NCBI GenBank assembly: GCA_003577105.1
Contig: QEUQ01000005.1
Location: 1 to 64,000, forward strand
Origin: Acidobacteriota bacterium
GTDB lineage: Bacteria > Actinomycetota > Acidimicrobiia > ATN3
Reading direction: 5' to 3'
Length of the DNA stretch: 64,000 nucleotides
The translations under genes were made by a program, and so were the position numbers. Under the pieces are notes generated by a model. The model had not been told where the DNA came from and searched no databases. It worked only from the letters and a program-made list of their open reading frames with translations. This document shows, piece after piece, positions 43,610-53,131 of this stretch. Numbering within the stretch: the stretch's first letter is position 1; every line of letters begins with the position of its first letter.

Positions 43610-43815
43610 TCGGCGAGTCGGTTGATCAGTTCCTTGTCGCGTTCGAGAAGTTTGCGCGCCCTGCTTGTGAAGTCTGCATCGGACCGGACGCGTTCGATTT
43701 CCGCGGCCAGTGACTCGACAATCACCGCGTTCAGGCTCGTACCCTTTACGCGCGCAACTGCTTCCGCCTGATCTGCCAGTTCCTCCGGTAGCCGAACGGT
43801 AGTTTGTTTTGTCAT
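43606..43815 (-). CDS. ribbon-helix-helix antitoxin for Doc, copy 1
   Basis: This antitoxin has 69 residues. The N-terminal TKQTTVRLPEELADQAEAVARVKG is a ribbon-helix-helix DNA-binding domain, and the C-terminal helix (VRSDADFTSRARKLLERDKELINRLAE) should wrap the toxin. It is of the CopG/Arc type rather than the usual Phd type found with Doc. It starts at ATG 43815 directly beside a 16-base near-palindrome, and there is no ribosome site, so translation may be leaderless. Confidence 0.88.
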   Translation of the reverse strand: MTKQTTVRLPEELADQAEAVARVKGTSLNAVIVESLAAEIERVRSDADFTSRARKLLERDKELINRLAE

Positions 43816-43818
43816 GTC

Positions 43819-43834
43819 ATCATGATATCACGAT
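43819..43834 (-). promoter_or_regulatory. operator-like palindrome at the antitoxin start
   Basis: ATCATGATATCACGAT is a 16-base palindrome with one mismatched pair per side, three bases upstream of the antitoxin ATG. On the minus strand TTGACC lies about 18-20 bases further upstream as a possible -35. It fits autoregulation by the ribbon-helix-helix antitoxin. Confidence 0.45.
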
Positions 43835-43972
43835 GCCCCGCATCAGCGGGTCAAAGCAGATCCGTTGCAAGCTTGATTGGCTTGGGCTGATCGAGAATGC
43901 CAACGCAAGGACGCGCGGGGACCTGGTCAAGTAGCACTCGACGGGTGTCCGCTCTGCCCGCGACATCACACT

Positions 43973-44020
43973 GCGCGCTCGGAGGGATTCGAACCCCCAA
44001 CCTTCTGATCCGTAGTCAGA
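43973..44020 (-). repeat. tRNA-Arg(ACG) 3'-half, best-preserved attachment site
   Basis: Read on the minus strand, this 48-base segment gives an intact anticodon arm (TCTGA-CTACGGA-TCAGA, anticodon ACG), variable loop, T-arm with TTCGAAT, and the 3' acceptor strand CGAGCGC plus G. The D-arm and 5' acceptor strand are missing, so it is not a functional tRNA but the duplicated 3' end left by integration into tRNA-Arg. The integrase gene lies 1.8 kb to the right. The flank holds tandem repeats suited to integrase arm binding. Confidence 0.85.
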
Positions 44021-44132
44021 TTCGGGTGTGTTGTCGGATGCGCGTCGGTGCGCGATACCGCTTGTATCAAGGGCTTTCGCCATCGACGGTGTTGGCTCAT
44101 GACCGTGGATGTCGGTCGATTCGGCGCCGTTC

Positions 44133-44152
44133 GTTTGACACAGGTTTGACAC
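44133..44152. repeat. tandem GTTTGACAC pair, likely integrase arm sites
   Basis: GTTTGACAC occurs at 44133-44141 and 44144-44152, an 11-base period (one helical turn). It lies 113 bases inside the tRNA-derived core, where arm-type sites of tyrosine integrases are expected. The 43,835-44,329 region otherwise has no gene. Confidence 0.5.
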
Positions 44153-44329
44153 GACCGAAAAAGGCGCTGCTGCAAGCAATCCGGCAAGGCCCACGCTGGC
44201 TCGCGAACTCAGGTGTTCTCCAGCTCGATGGACGACTCGGACGACAAGGCGGTCGGAGGTATCGGATCGTCGGACCGGGGTAGCAGGATGTAGATCCTCA
44301 ATAGCTCGTCCGACGCTAGCATCAGGTGC

Positions 44330-45004
44330 ATGCGTCGAAAACACGCCGGCTTCGCCTTGATTGCAGGCACGGTTCCGCTCCTCGTGGCGGCAGTATTCGC
44401 CGCGATCGGTGCTCCGCAGCTGGATCCGAGCCACAACCAAGGACCATGGCAGAACGCTTGGATCATCGCGGCAATCGGCTCTGTGTTGCTCGGCCTTTGC
44501 CTCATCGCCGTGGCTATTGTCATGTACGCGCGGGGCGACGAACCCGACCGCGAAGGCGAACCCGACCAGCCGGACATGCGGCTGATCCGCGAACACGACA
44601 AGGCTGTTAATCGCGGGATTCGTGAATTGTTCAACTTCGTTGATCGGAGATCCGAGGAGCTGAATGAGGAGCTTGAATCGATCAACGAGGACATCGCAAG
44701 CCGCGGGATGTCGGACAGCGGGGAACGCCTGAAGCGGCGCGCGGCTGCGAAACGTGCTGCCTTGCGCGAGTTGCGAGATCGGTCCAACGCGCTCAAGGAC
44801 CTTCGAAGTGACGCAATCGACGCCGAATCCGAGTCAGAGCGGCTTTTTCGCGAGGCCACCAACCAAGAGTTGCCCGTCATACCCGTGGACGAAATCAACG
44901 CCGCAACTGCTGAATGGGAGGAAGCGGAGAGACCGTACGGAGGCAATGGCCCAGTCATCGAGATTGAACTCGACGGCACTTTCGAGTCCGACGACGCCTC
45001 CTGA
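44330..45004 (+). CDS. hypothetical membrane protein with coiled coil
   Basis: This protein of 224 residues is not recognised. Two transmembrane helices (about 8-26 and 42-66) are followed by a long charged helical region (about 80-165, with EELNEELESINEDIA and RLKRRAAAKRAALRELRD) that looks like a coiled coil, and an acidic tail. It is the first gene inside the attachment site, where integrative elements often carry their least conserved cargo. No ribosome site is obvious. The 192 bases after it hold no gene. Confidence 0.6.
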   Translation: MRRKHAGFALIAGTVPLLVAAVFAAIGAPQLDPSHNQGPWQNAWIIAAIGSVLLGLCLIAVAIVMYARGDEPDREGEPDQPDMRLIREHDKAVNRGIRELFNFVDRRSEELNEELESINEDIASRGMSDSGERLKRRAAAKRAALRELRDRSNALKDLRSDAIDAESESERLFREATNQELPVIPVDEINAATAEWEEAERPYGGNGPVIEIELDGTFESDDAS

Positions 45005-45196
45005 CAGCGCTGGGAATGCCAGCCGGGATCGAACAAACACGGAAACCGCGGCCCTGCTGCGTACTAGTCGATGACGCTCGATCCAATGGTGTGAGCCTCT
45101 TAGCTTAGGGGGCCATGAACGAGGGACTCGGCCTTCACGCAAATGAGGCCAACCTCGCGAGCGGAGCGAGCGAGGGCGGCAGCGAAGAGGGCTCGG

Positions 45197-45400
45197 TCAC
45201 GGGAGGCGGCCGGTCTTCCGTGCCCAGCGCTCGACTTCTGGCCAGTACCAGACGTAGACGTTCTCGAACTGCGCAACCGGCTTCGGGAAGTCGCCATGAC
45301 GACGCCGCCAGTCATGGACTACCTGAAGCCGACTAACCCCAAGGCGCCGGGCGATCTCAGAACTTCCCACGACTAGATCTATATCGAGCCTTCGGCCCAT
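45197..45400 (-). CDS. AlpA/MerR-like winged-helix regulator of the element
   Basis: This small DNA-binding protein has 67 residues. VGSSEIARRLGVSRLQVVHDWRRRHGDFPKPVA is a MerR/AlpA-type helix-turn-helix with the wing residue pattern W-R-x-R-x-x-F-P-x-P. ATG 45400 follows GGGAGGTGATG, and a longer frame lacks a ribosome site. It is divergent from the excisionase-integrase pair with two inverted repeats between them, so it is the likely regulator of excision. It could instead be a second excisionase. Confidence 0.72.
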   Translation of the reverse strand: MGRRLDIDLVVGSSEIARRLGVSRLQVVHDWRRRHGDFPKPVAQFENVYVWYWPEVERWARKTGRLP

Positions 45401-45416
45401 CACATCACCTCCCGAA

Positions 45417-45467
45417 ATTGTCACACCCAACTGAGACAATAGCCCTACTGCATAGATAACTATGCAG
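45417..45467. promoter_or_regulatory. two inverted repeats in the xis-int control region
   Basis: ATTGTC (45417-45422) and GACAAT (45435-45440) form one inverted repeat. CTGCATAG (45448-45455) and CTATGCAG (45460-45467) form a perfect second one with a 4-base spacer. Both lie between the divergent starts at 45400 and 45542, and they are probable regulator sites for the lysogeny-style switch of the element. Confidence 0.5.
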
Positions 45468-45541
45468 CACGAAGAAGAAGTGGCCCCGGCGGTGCGCAAA
45501 CACCCCGGGGCCCGGACGAGACCTAACAAGGAGGTCCCGAC

Positions 45542-45763
45542 ATGAGCGATGTTACCGCTCTCGCAGCGAGGCCCGATCTAGCGAAGTTGCACGGCCGGGC
45601 GACCATCAGCGTCGAGGAAACAGCCAAGGTCCTCGGCATCGGCCGCACCGCCGCCTACGAGGCGGCGCGCAGAGGCGAACTCCCCACCCGCCGACTCGGC
45701 CGGCGTGTGCTCGTACCCGTTCCCGCCCTTCTCGAGTGGCTCGGCGCCACTCGCTCGGCCTGA
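45542..45763 (+). CDS. excisionase-like helix-turn-helix protein
   Basis: This DNA-binding protein has 73 residues. ISVEETAKVLGIGRTAAYEAARRGELPTRRLGRRVLVPVPALLEWL is the excisionase/DnaA-type HTH_17 domain that reads S-V-x-E-x-A and G-R-R-x-x-V-P. It would bend attachment-site DNA and steer the integrase toward excision. AAGGAGG is seven bases before ATG 45542. The integrase starts 17 bases after its stop. Confidence 0.9.
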   Translation: MSDVTALAARPDLAKLHGRATISVEETAKVLGIGRTAAYEAARRGELPTRRLGRRVLVPVPALLEWLGATRSA

Positions 45764-45780
45764 ACGCGGGAGGTCGAGCA

Positions 45781-46974
45781 ATGCAGGGTCACATTCACAA
45801 GCGCGTCCACACGATGGCCGACGGCCGCACCACGACGACGTGGTATGTCGTTGTCGACAAGGGCCGTGACCGAAACGGCCGACGCCGCCAGAAGTGGCAC
45901 GGCGGGTTCCGCACCCGCAAGGAGGCCGAAGCCACCCGGGCCAAGATCGTCACCGAAATCAACTCGGGTACCTACGTCTCACCGAGCGGGCTCACCCTGG
46001 AGACCTACCTGGTAGGCGAATGGCTCCCCGGCGTTCAAGCCCGCCTCAAACCAACGACCTGGGACTCATACCGGCGCACGATCGAACTCCACGTCCTGCC
46101 CCGCCTGGGTACGACGCCGCTCCAGCGTGTATCAGCGACGTTGCTCAATGCCCTCTATGGCGAGCTCCTTCGGGATGGCCGCTGCAACGGCCGCGGCGGC
46201 CTCAGCGAACGGTCGGTTCGATATGTACATCGCATCTTGCACAAGGCGCTCGCCGACGCGGTTGACGCGCAGCTGCTGCCACAGAACCCGGCGAGTCGGG
46301 CCAAGCCGCCGAAGACCAACAAAGCCGGCGTCGATCACCTCCGGTTCTGGACCCCGGATCAACTTCGTGAGTTCCTCGAGACGACACGGGGCACACGCCT
46401 TCACGGAGCCTGGGTGCTCGCAGCCATGACCGGGATGCGCCGGGGCGAGGTCCTCGGACTCCAATGGAGCGATGTCGACCTCGATCAAGCGAGGTTGTCA
46501 GTGCGACGCACTATCGTCTCGATCGCATACGAAATGCACGTATCCACGCCAAAGACAGGGAAGCCACGCGTGATCGATCTCGACGCCGGTACGGTTGCGA
46601 TTCTGCGCGAGGAGCGGACTCGCCGCGAATCAGATCGCGACTCCTGGGGCGATGGCTATGAAGATCAGGGGCTCGTGTTCGCCCGGGAGGACGGGAGCCC
46701 AATCCACCCGGACAGACTGACAAAGGTCTTCGACAAGGAGGTCGAGCGCTCCGGCCTGCCTAGGATTCGGCTGCACGATCTTCGGCACTCGCATGCATCG
46801 ATCGCACTTCAGGCCGGAGTGCCGGTGAAGGTGATCAGCGAACGCCTCGGTCACGAGTCGCCAGCGTTCACGCTCAAGCAGTACGCGCATGTGATGCCGG
46901 GAATGCAAGCAACTGCCGCGTGCCAAGTGGCCGACGCGGTCTTCGGCGAGGCGCGCGACCACCTCCAGCCCTGA
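45781..46974 (+). CDS. int: tyrosine site-specific integrase
   Basis: This integrase has 397 residues and the full catalytic set: Arg220 (TGMRRGE), Lys258, His332 and Arg335 (LHDLRHSHAS), His358 (LGHES) and nucleophile Tyr368. The N-terminal AP2-like arm-binding domain (about 1-55, WYVVVDKGRDRNGRRRQKW) and SAM-like core-binding domain (about 70-165) are intact. ATG 45781 has GGGAGGT seven bases upstream. The tRNA-Arg 3' half at 43,973 is its probable attachment site. It should still be able to act. Its GC and codon use match its neighbours. Confidence 0.95.
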   Translation: MQGHIHKRVHTMADGRTTTTWYVVVDKGRDRNGRRRQKWHGGFRTRKEAEATRAKIVTEINSGTYVSPSGLTLETYLVGEWLPGVQARLKPTTWDSYRRTIELHVLPRLGTTPLQRVSATLLNALYGELLRDGRCNGRGGLSERSVRYVHRILHKALADAVDAQLLPQNPASRAKPPKTNKAGVDHLRFWTPDQLREFLETTRGTRLHGAWVLAAMTGMRRGEVLGLQWSDVDLDQARLSVRRTIVSIAYEMHVSTPKTGKPRVIDLDAGTVAILREERTRRESDRDSWGDGYEDQGLVFAREDGSPIHPDRLTKVFDKEVERSGLPRIRLHDLRHSHASIALQAGVPVKVISERLGHESPAFTLKQYAHVMPGMQATAACQVADAVFGEARDHLQP

Positions 46975-46985
46975 GGCCGTCGAAC

Positions 46986-47021
46986 GGTGCTGCCGGTGTC
47001 CTCCCCAGGGCACCAGCAGCC
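46986..47021 (+). terminator. imperfect hairpin after the integrase
   Basis: GGTGCTGCCGGTGTCCT (46986-47002) pairs imperfectly with AGGGCACCAGCAGCC (47007-47021) around a short loop. It begins 12 bases after the integrase stop. No T-run follows. The stretch from 46,975 to 47,162 has no gene. Confidence 0.4.
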
Positions 47022-47162
47022 GGCGTTCTACCTTCGGGGACGAGCCATACAATCAGGGTTGCGCTTCGAAGACTGTCGCCCGATGCCCATGATCGATCCC
47101 GGCGCGGCTCGGGCAACGCAGCCTTTCTGAGCGGCGGAGCATTTGGAGGGAGAAGCAGCCAG

Positions 47163-47720
47163 TTGTCACGCGATGACGCGCAGGAACCTGCGCGAACCAA
47201 GGAAGATCTCGACACATTTGTTCAAGCCTTCCACTACGAAACCGAAATGCTCCTGAGCCAGGGATTGTTGTACCTGGATCACGGGCGCGAAATCGCCGAT
47301 GACCGCAGTGAAGGCAAACAAGTTGTTGCCGATGCGCTGCTCGACTCCATTCTCAATCGCCTTCGCGCCTTCGACGCCTTCTTCGATCCTTGCGGGAAGC
47401 GGGTCGAGAAGACCGACGCCATAGCGAGCGATATGGCCAACAGATGGGAATCACGACCAACGCTTAGATCTGAGACTCGCAAGAACATCAACGTACGTCT
47501 GTCCCATCTCACTTACATCAGACCGCGCGAACACGCCTGGGAGATCGGAATCATGATTGGGGAGGCTCTCGAAGCGATCCGCGACTTCATGCACGCAACA
47601 CTCGTGAGCGACGAGAGTCGGAACCAGCTTCTGAAGTCGGTCGAAAGCACTCTCGATGACTGGGGCGATCGGAACAGGATCCACACATCACAAGAACATG
47701 GGCACGCCTTTCGCGCCTGA
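47163..47720 (+). CDS. hypothetical all-helical protein
   Basis: This protein of about 185 residues is not recognised. Its composition predicts mostly helices (LDTFVQAFHYETEMLLSQGL, DALLDSILNRLRAFDAFFD, IGIMIGEALEAIRDFMHATL). It has no HEPN Rx4-6H motif, no signal and no membrane helix. I took TTG 47163 because AGAAG lies seven bases upstream, but the frame remains open to 46,920, overlapping the integrase end. It sits between the integrase and the helicase. Confidence 0.45.
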   Translation: MSRDDAQEPARTKEDLDTFVQAFHYETEMLLSQGLLYLDHGREIADDRSEGKQVVADALLDSILNRLRAFDAFFDPCGKRVEKTDAIASDMANRWESRPTLRSETRKNINVRLSHLTYIRPREHAWEIGIMIGEALEAIRDFMHATLVSDESRNQLLKSVESTLDDWGDRNRIHTSQEHGHAFRA

Positions 47721-47796
47721 CCAATACGGCCCAATCAGGGCTTGGCTCTCGTCAGTAATCCGTTATCGGCCGTACCCCGAGCCCGTGCGCGATAAA

Positions 47797-47830
47797 CCCC
47801 GCCATTCCAGACGCTGTCCGAAAGGCGGGG
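47797..47830. terminator. hairpin upstream of the helicase gene
   Basis: CCCCGCC (47797-47803) pairs with GGCGGGG (47824-47830) around a 20-base loop. The gap 47,721-48,023 contains this hairpin and no gene. Confidence 0.35.
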
Positions 47831-48023
47831 AACATTGGCATCAGCATAGCCATCGATGTCCCGCCCGCCTATCTCATTTCGGAGTCTGAGTAGCGGGCAA
47901 CGGCATGCGGGCCGCGACGACCACGCCAACGGCACACCCGACGGGTTGTCACGGTCGAGCCCTAGAATCAAGACCGCTGCTCGCGCTCAGCAGCACAATC
48001 AAACCGGAACAGAGACAGGATCG

Positions 48024-51000
48024 GTGGCAAGACTCGAAGATCTCACCCCAGGGGCTCTTGTCGCGGGCATCGCCGGCGCCGAATCGGTGACCGTCGTACA
48101 AGTCGAATGGCACGGCACCGAAGTCCTGACGCTCACCTACCGCGACGCGTCGGGCCGAGTCGAAGACAAGCTCGTCTATCGCGACGTCGAAGCCACAATC
48201 GAGATCAGAGAACGCGGCAAGGCGTGGTCATTCGATGCCGACGGAGCAGCATTTCGCCTGGCGTCAGAGGCGAAGCGCATCAGCCTCGCCTACCTCTTCG
48301 ACCCTTTGCTTGCCGTTCACACCTCAAGTCTCGATCCACTCCCCCATCAAATAGAGGCCGTCTATGGCGAGATGTTGCCGCGCCAGCCACTGAGGTTTTT
48401 GCTGGCTGATGACCCCGGCGCTGGTAAGACGATCATGGCCGGCCTCCTCATCAAGGAGCTGATCATCCGCGGCGATGCCCAGCGCTGCCTGATAGTTGCC
48501 CCAGGCGGACTCGTTGAGCAGTGGCAAGACGAGCTGTGGCAGAAGCTCCACGTTGAATTCGAGATCATCACCCGCGAGGCGATCAACGCATCGAAATCCG
48601 GCAACCCCTACGTGGAGAAGAACTTCATCATCAGTCGGCTCGATCACCTGTCTAGGAACGACGAACTCCAAGCCAAGCTCGATCAGACCGATTGGGACCT
48701 CATCGTCGTCGACGAGGCGCACAAGATGTCCGCCCACTACTACGGCAACGAAGTCAAAGAGACCAAGCGATATCGCCTCGGGCGCCGGCTTGGCCGCCTG
48801 ACTCGCCATCTGCTGCTCATGACAGCCACCCCTCATAGCGGCAAAGAAGAAGACTTCCAGCTATTCATGGCTCTGCTCGATTCCGACAGATTCGAGGGCA
48901 AGCCCCGCGGCCGCAAGTCCGACACTGCACACACCATTGACACCTCGGGCCTGATGCGCCGGTTGGTCAAAGAAGACCTCGTCAAGTTCGACGGCAAGCC
49001 GCTATTCCCGGAACGTCGCGCGTACACGGTTACCTACTCACTCTCCGAGCTCGAGGCTCGCCTGTATGGCGAAGTGACCCAGTACGTGCGCGAAGAGATG
49101 AACCGCGCCGAGCGGCTCAAGCAAGAAGGCGAAGGTGGCCGCGGTGCGATTGTGGGGTTCGCCCTTACAACGCTGCAGCGCAGGCTTGCCTCGTCGCCCG
49201 CAGCCATCTACCGATCAATCGTCCGCCGGCGGAATCGGCTTGAGAAGCGACTGCGAGAAGAGAAGCTGCAGAGCAGGGCTGACTCGGCCAGAATCCAGGC
49301 GAGTGACCAAGAACGGCTCATCACAGAGGAAGACCTTGAGGAGTTCGAGGACTTCGAGGATCGCCCCGATTCCGAGGTAGAGGAGATCGAAGAGGCCCTT
49401 GTCGACGAGGCATCGGCAGCGGCCACCATCGCCGAGCTTGAGATCGAGATTGACAAGCTTGCGTATCTCGAAAGGATTGCCGAGCGTGTCAAAGAGTCGG
49501 GCACCGACAAGAAGTGGGAAGAGCTATCGAGCCTCCTGCAGAACCGTGCAGAGATGCGCGACTCGTTCGGCTCGTGGCGCAAGCTAATCGTCTTCACCGA
49601 ACACAAAGACACCCTCGAATATCTAGCCGAGAGGATTCGTTCGCTAATCGGTGCACCGGAATCTGTAGTCCGTATCCACGGAGGTGTCGGGCGCGACGAG
49701 CGTCGCAAGATCCAAGAAGCGTTCACGCAAGACCCCGACGTTCACGTGCTTGTTGCAACCGATGCTGCGGGCGAAGGCATCAACTTGCAGCGGGCGCACT
49801 TGCTCGTCAACTACGACCTACCCTGGAATCCGAATCGAATCGAGCAGCGCTTCGGGCGCATTCATCGCATCGGCCAGACCGAGGTCTGCCACATGTGGAA
49901 CCTCGTTGCGGCCGAGACCAGAGAAGGCGATGTCTACCTCCGCCTGCTAGAGAAGCTAGAGCAGAGCGCGAAGTCCCTTGGCGGACAGGTGTTCGATGTG
50001 CTGGGGGCCGCGTTTGACGACCAGCCGTTGCGGGATCTGTTGATCGAGGCAGTTCGCTACGGCGACGACCCGAAGGTGCGGGCCCGCCTCGACCAAGTTG
50101 TGGACGAGACGGTGATAAGGGGTCTTGACCGGGCACTCGAAGAGCGGCGTCTCATTGCCGACGTGATGGCACCGACCGATATCGAGCGGATTCGCGACCA
50201 GATGGAAGAGGCCGAGGCGCGCCGTCTCCAGCCGCACTTCATCCGCTCGTTCTTCCTTGAGGCCTTTGAGCGCCTGGGCGGCAGAGCCGTCAAGCGTGAG
50301 GAGGGTAGCTACCAGATCACTCATGTTCCCGCAGATGTGCGAAATCGGGACCGGTCGATCGGAGCTGGCGCCCCGCTTCTCCGCCAATACGAGCGAGTGA
50401 CGTTCGAGAAGGACTTGGTCGCAGTTGAAGGGCAGCCGCTTGGCGAACTCGTCGCACCGGGTACGCCCCTGCTCGACTCGGTAGTCGATCTAACGCTTGA
50501 GAGGAATCGGTCACTTCTCAAGCAAGGAGCAGTGCTGATTGCGCCGGGCGATGTGACAGAGGCACCTCGGGTTCTTCTCTATCTGGAGCACGCTATACAG
50601 GATGCGCGGACCACGCGAAGCGGTGATCGGCGCGTAGTCTCGAAGCGGCTGCAGTTCATCGAGATCGATGAATCAGGAGACGCGCGCCAAGCCGGCTACG
50701 CACCGTATCTCGACTACGAACCGGCTGGCCCTGAAGACCTCGCGCTCGTACGGGAGGCACTTGGGGCTCCCTGGCTTACGAGCGACTTCGAGAAGACCGG
50801 GGTTGACTTTGCTGTGCGCGTGGCCGTGCCCGAGCATCTGGCAGAGGTTCGTGAGCGCACCACTGGCCGGGTAGAGAAAACCATCGCTGCCGTTAAAGAA
50901 CGCCTTCTCTCAGAGATCAGCTATTGGGATCACCGGGCCAAGGAGCTGAAAGATCAGGAGCTAGCGGGCAAGAAGCCGCGCCTCAACTCGGCCAAGGCGC

Positions 51001-51590
51001 GCCAGCGGGCCGATGAGCTCGAAGGCCGACTGAAGAAGAGGTTGGAAGAGCTCGAACAAGAGAATTCGTTATCTGCCCTGCCGCCAGTAATCGTCGGAGG
51101 CGCGATCGTCCTCCCCGGCGGCCTCATGGAACGTCTTCGGGGCGAGCGGTCCGAGACCCCCGCGACCTTCGCGAAGGAAACCACGCGCATCGAACGGCTG
51201 GCGGTGGATGCGGTCCTCGAAGCTGAGCGGTCGTTGGGGCGCGACCCAGTCGAGATGCCCCACAACAATCCCGGCTACGACATCCGCTCGAAAGACCCGG
51301 CAACTGGCACCATCTACTTCATCGAAGTGAAAGGGCGCGTCCTCGGAGCACGCACGGTGACCGTTACTCGAAACGAGATCCTCACGGCGCTGAACAAGCC
51401 GGACCAGTTCGTGCTCGCCCTGGTCAGCATTGACGGGGACCAGCCCGATATCCGCTACGTGCGAAAGCCCTTTCGCGGCGAGGACGAGACCTACTTCGGT
51501 GTCACCAGCGTCAATTTCGATTGGACGAATCAATGGGAGCAGGGTCGCCGCCCGACGTACGCCGCAGAGGCCGACTCAACTAGTGACTAG
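48024..51590 (+). CDS. SNF2-type helicase with C-terminal DUF3883 (defence)
   Basis: This large helicase has 1188 residues. Walker A is DDPGAGKT (129-136), motif II DEAH (230-233), motif [14 protein letters not shown]. The second RecA domain carries [12 protein letters not shown] and [14 protein letters not shown], the SNF2/RapA hallmark. A strongly acidic coiled insert lies at about 420-490. The end (about 1060-1120) is DUF3883 with PGYDIRS and FIEVKGR, a nuclease-like D...E-x-K core. This layout resembles the DISARM helicase DrmD, but no other DISARM gene is present. It is more likely the motor of the methylase-DUF499 system 5 kb downstream. GTG 48024 (residues ARLEDLTPG) is chosen by homology. 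Confidence 0.9.
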   Translation: MARLEDLTPGALVAGIAGAESVTVVQVEWHGTEVLTLTYRDASGRVEDKLVYRDVEATIEIRERGKAWSFDADGAAFRLASEAKRISLAYLFDPLLAVHTSSLDPLPHQIEAVYGEMLPRQPLRFLLADDPGAGKTIMAGLLIKELIIRGDAQRCLIVAPGGLVEQWQDELWQKLHVEFEIITREAINASKSGNPYVEKNFIISRLDHLSRNDELQAKLDQTDWDLIVVDEAHKMSAHYYGNEVKETKRYRLGRRLGRLTRHLLLMTATPHSGKEEDFQLFMALLDSDRFEGKPRGRKSDTAHTIDTSGLMRRLVKEDLVKFDGKPLFPERRAYTVTYSLSELEARLYGEVTQYVREEMNRAERLKQEGEGGRGAIVGFALTTLQRRLASSPAAIYRSIVRRRNRLEKRLREEKLQSRADSARIQASDQERLITEEDLEEFEDFEDRPDSEVEEIEEALVDEASAAATIAELEIEIDKLAYLERIAERVKESGTDKKWEELSSLLQNRAEMRDSFGSWRKLIVFTEHKDTLEYLAERIRSLIGAPESVVRIHGGVGRDERRKIQEAFTQDPDVHVLVATDAAGEGINLQRAHLLVNYDLPWNPNRIEQRFGRIHRIGQTEVCHMWNLVAAETREGDVYLRLLEKLEQSAKSLGGQVFDVLGAAFDDQPLRDLLIEAVRYGDDPKVRARLDQVVDETVIRGLDRALEERRLIADVMAPTDIERIRDQMEEAEARRLQPHFIRSFFLEAFERLGGRAVKREEGSYQITHVPADVRNRDRSIGAGAPLLRQYERVTFEKDLVAVEGQPLGELVAPGTPLLDSVVDLTLERNRSLLKQGAVLIAPGDVTEAPRVLLYLEHAIQDARTTRSGDRRVVSKRLQFIEIDESGDARQAGYAPYLDYEPAGPEDLALVREALGAPWLTSDFEKTGVDFAVRVAVPEHLAEVRERTTGRVEKTIAAVKERLLSEISYWDHRAKELKDQELAGKKPRLNSAKARQRADELEGRLKKRLEELEQENSLSALPPVIVGGAIVLPGGLMERLRGERSETPATFAKETTRIERLAVDAVLEAERSLGRDPVEMPHNNPGYDIRSKDPATGTIYFIEVKGRVLGARTVTVTRNEILTALNKPDQFVLALVSIDGDQPDIRYVRKPFRGEDETYFGVTSVNFDWTNQWEQGRRPTYAAEADSTSD

Positions 51591-51644
51591 GCGGCAGCCG
51601 CATATGGGCGACGCCACCGCGACCCGGCGAAAAGTGGAGTCCGA

Positions 51645-52397
51645 CTAGCTTGCAGGCGCCTTCCGCTTCCCCCGCCTAGCTGGACCATCATCACGCGGCT
51701 CACCAGGTCGCTGCATGAGCTCGACGACGCTCTCATCATCGAGGCGCAGGCGTACGAGGAGCGGGTTTGACTGCGGGATCTCGACATCGAGGATCTGCTT
51801 CCCCACGACCTCCTCAATCCCAAAACCGAGTTCGGGAGACCTGAGCGCATCGAGGCGGGCGATGTGAAATCGGAGTTGCGATCTAGCCGTTTCCGAAATG
51901 CTGGCAACCCTCGTCACGCCGAAAACGTCGACGGTGCAACGGTATGTGAGGTCGACAAGCGCTTCTGGCACAAGCCCATCCGCAGATGCCGGAACCGGGA
52001 AATACCCAACAACCCTTCCAGCCCTGAGATTTCCAGGGTCGATCTTCAGATCGGCGGGGTCGACAAGGGGGCTAACGTGAATCGTTCGGTCTAGGGTCGG
52101 GTCGTTGTCAGCGATCCGCTCCGCATCATCTTCTGAGTACCCGCCTGCGATAAGTGCTTTGCGGCGTCGCTGGAATTCCTTCTCCATTGCGCAATCGTGA
52201 GATGTGACCATTACAAGTGCTGGTCCCGCCAGCACATACAGACGACCTTCGATGTCCACGTGGTGCTCGTCAAATTCATCCCATTCCGGTGGATAGTGCG
52301 GATCTTGAGTCGTCAGCCGCGACACGCCTGAAAGAAGGATGTCGCCCTGTCTGAATGCATTGCCTGTCTTCACGTAGAAGTCCTCGGGTGGAATCAC
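51645..52397 (-). CDS. unknown protein, third gene of an overlapping operon
   Basis: This protein of 250 residues is not recognised. It begins with a compact beta-rich part (FRQGDILLSGVSRL, LYVLAGPALVMVTSHDCAMEKEF) in which the VTSHDC stretch might hold catalytic or metal-binding residues. The C-terminus is a basic tail (PARRGKRKAP). The ATG overlaps the stop of the HTH gene by four bases, so it is made with the other two proteins of the operon. It is convergent with the helicase gene, 54 bases apart. Confidence 0.6.
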   Translation of the reverse strand: MIPPEDFYVKTGNAFRQGDILLSGVSRLTTQDPHYPPEWDEFDEHHVDIEGRLYVLAGPALVMVTSHDCAMEKEFQRRRKALIAGGYSEDDAERIADNDPTLDRTIHVSPLVDPADLKIDPGNLRAGRVVGYFPVPASADGLVPEALVDLTYRCTVDVFGVTRVASISETARSQLRFHIARLDALRSPELGFGIEEVVGKQILDVEIPQSNPLLVRLRLDDESVVELMQRPGEPRDDGPARRGKRKAPAS

Positions 52398-53131
52398 CTG
52401 GGCAGTCTCCTGCGAGGCCCTTGACGTTTGGGTTCCGCGAACAGCCTTGCGTCTGCGGGGTCAATCTCATACACAGACTCGAACTCTGACGACGGGTGCA
52501 ACGTCCGTGGCCTCGATGGCCGATCAAGCTTGCCTGCCAAGTGAGCCTCAAGCGCGGCGGCATACAGAGGCGGTCCGTCCCGGTGGCGCTGACGCCTCGT
52601 TACGACAACTGCCGCCCTGGAATCCCCGTCTGTCGTTCGTACGAGCTTCGCGGCCTCGTCGAATTGGCCTTCAGCGAGCGCGGTCAGCGCGTCGCGATCA
52701 TCGTGTCTTGCCAGCAGCGCATCACGCACTTGCGCCGGATCCAGCGAGCGATGCAGATCGCGAATCAGTCCCGCGAGAAAACGAAGTGCTTCCAGCCTCT
52801 CTGGTGCAGGACGAATCTCACCGCTGATCCACCCGGATAGTGATCGCCTGTCGACACCGAGACCGCGCGCGATCTGCTGATTGGTAAGACGACCTAGGCG
52901 GCGAGCCGTCTCTCGCAGCTGTCGCACTTCCTCGCGTGCTGACGCCGGCCTCCCGAGCGGCGCGCTTGTTGTCTCTACATATGAGTGGACGCCCCATCCA
53001 AGCGGGATGTCCGCGCTGGCTGAACTGCCGAATGCTTCCTGCAACATGAACGGAATCGCAATCTCCACCACACGCGGCGTTCGCCGCAGTCTGAGTTCCA
53101 GTTCCGAGCTAGGAACCTCAAGAACACTCAT
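52394..53131 (-). CDS. helix-turn-helix protein of the overlapping operon
   Basis: This protein has 245 residues. A helix-turn-helix at about 80-110 (LTNQQIARGLGVDRRSLSGWISGEIRPA) is of the XRE/MbcA type. It is preceded by about 75 residues of unknown fold and followed by a helical part containing HDDRDALTALAEGQFDEAAKLV. It probably represses its own operon, since an inverted repeat flanks the -10 of the promoter. ATG 53131 overlaps the stop of the TIGR04255 gene (ATGA). It might serve as antitoxin to one of its partners, which cannot be settled from sequence. Confidence 0.72.
   Translation of the reverse strand: MSVLEVPSSELELRLRRTPRVVEIAIPFMLQEAFGSSASADIPLGWGVHSYVETTSAPLGRPASAREEVRQLRETARRLGRLTNQQIARGLGVDRRSLSGWISGEIRPAPERLEALRFLAGLIRDLHRSLDPAQVRDALLARHDDRDALTALAEGQFDEAAKLVRTTDGDSRAAVVVTRRQRHRDGPPLYAAALEAHLAGKLDRPSRPRTLHPSSEFESVYEIDPADARLFAEPKRQGPRRRLPR

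Noticed and set aside
38864-44020. Intact tRNA genes at the four tRNA-like segments
   Set aside because: All lack the D-arm and the 5' acceptor strand, and three also have mutated arms. They are 3'-half duplications.
43820-44596. Long minus-strand frame across the attachment site
   Set aside because: It reads through tRNA-derived DNA and opposite the membrane protein gene, with no recognisable domain.
46920-47162. N-terminal extension of the all-helical protein overlapping the integrase
   Set aside because: The extra residues are low-complexity Arg/Gly/Pro, typical of a frame read across another gene. TTG 47163 has a better ribosome site.
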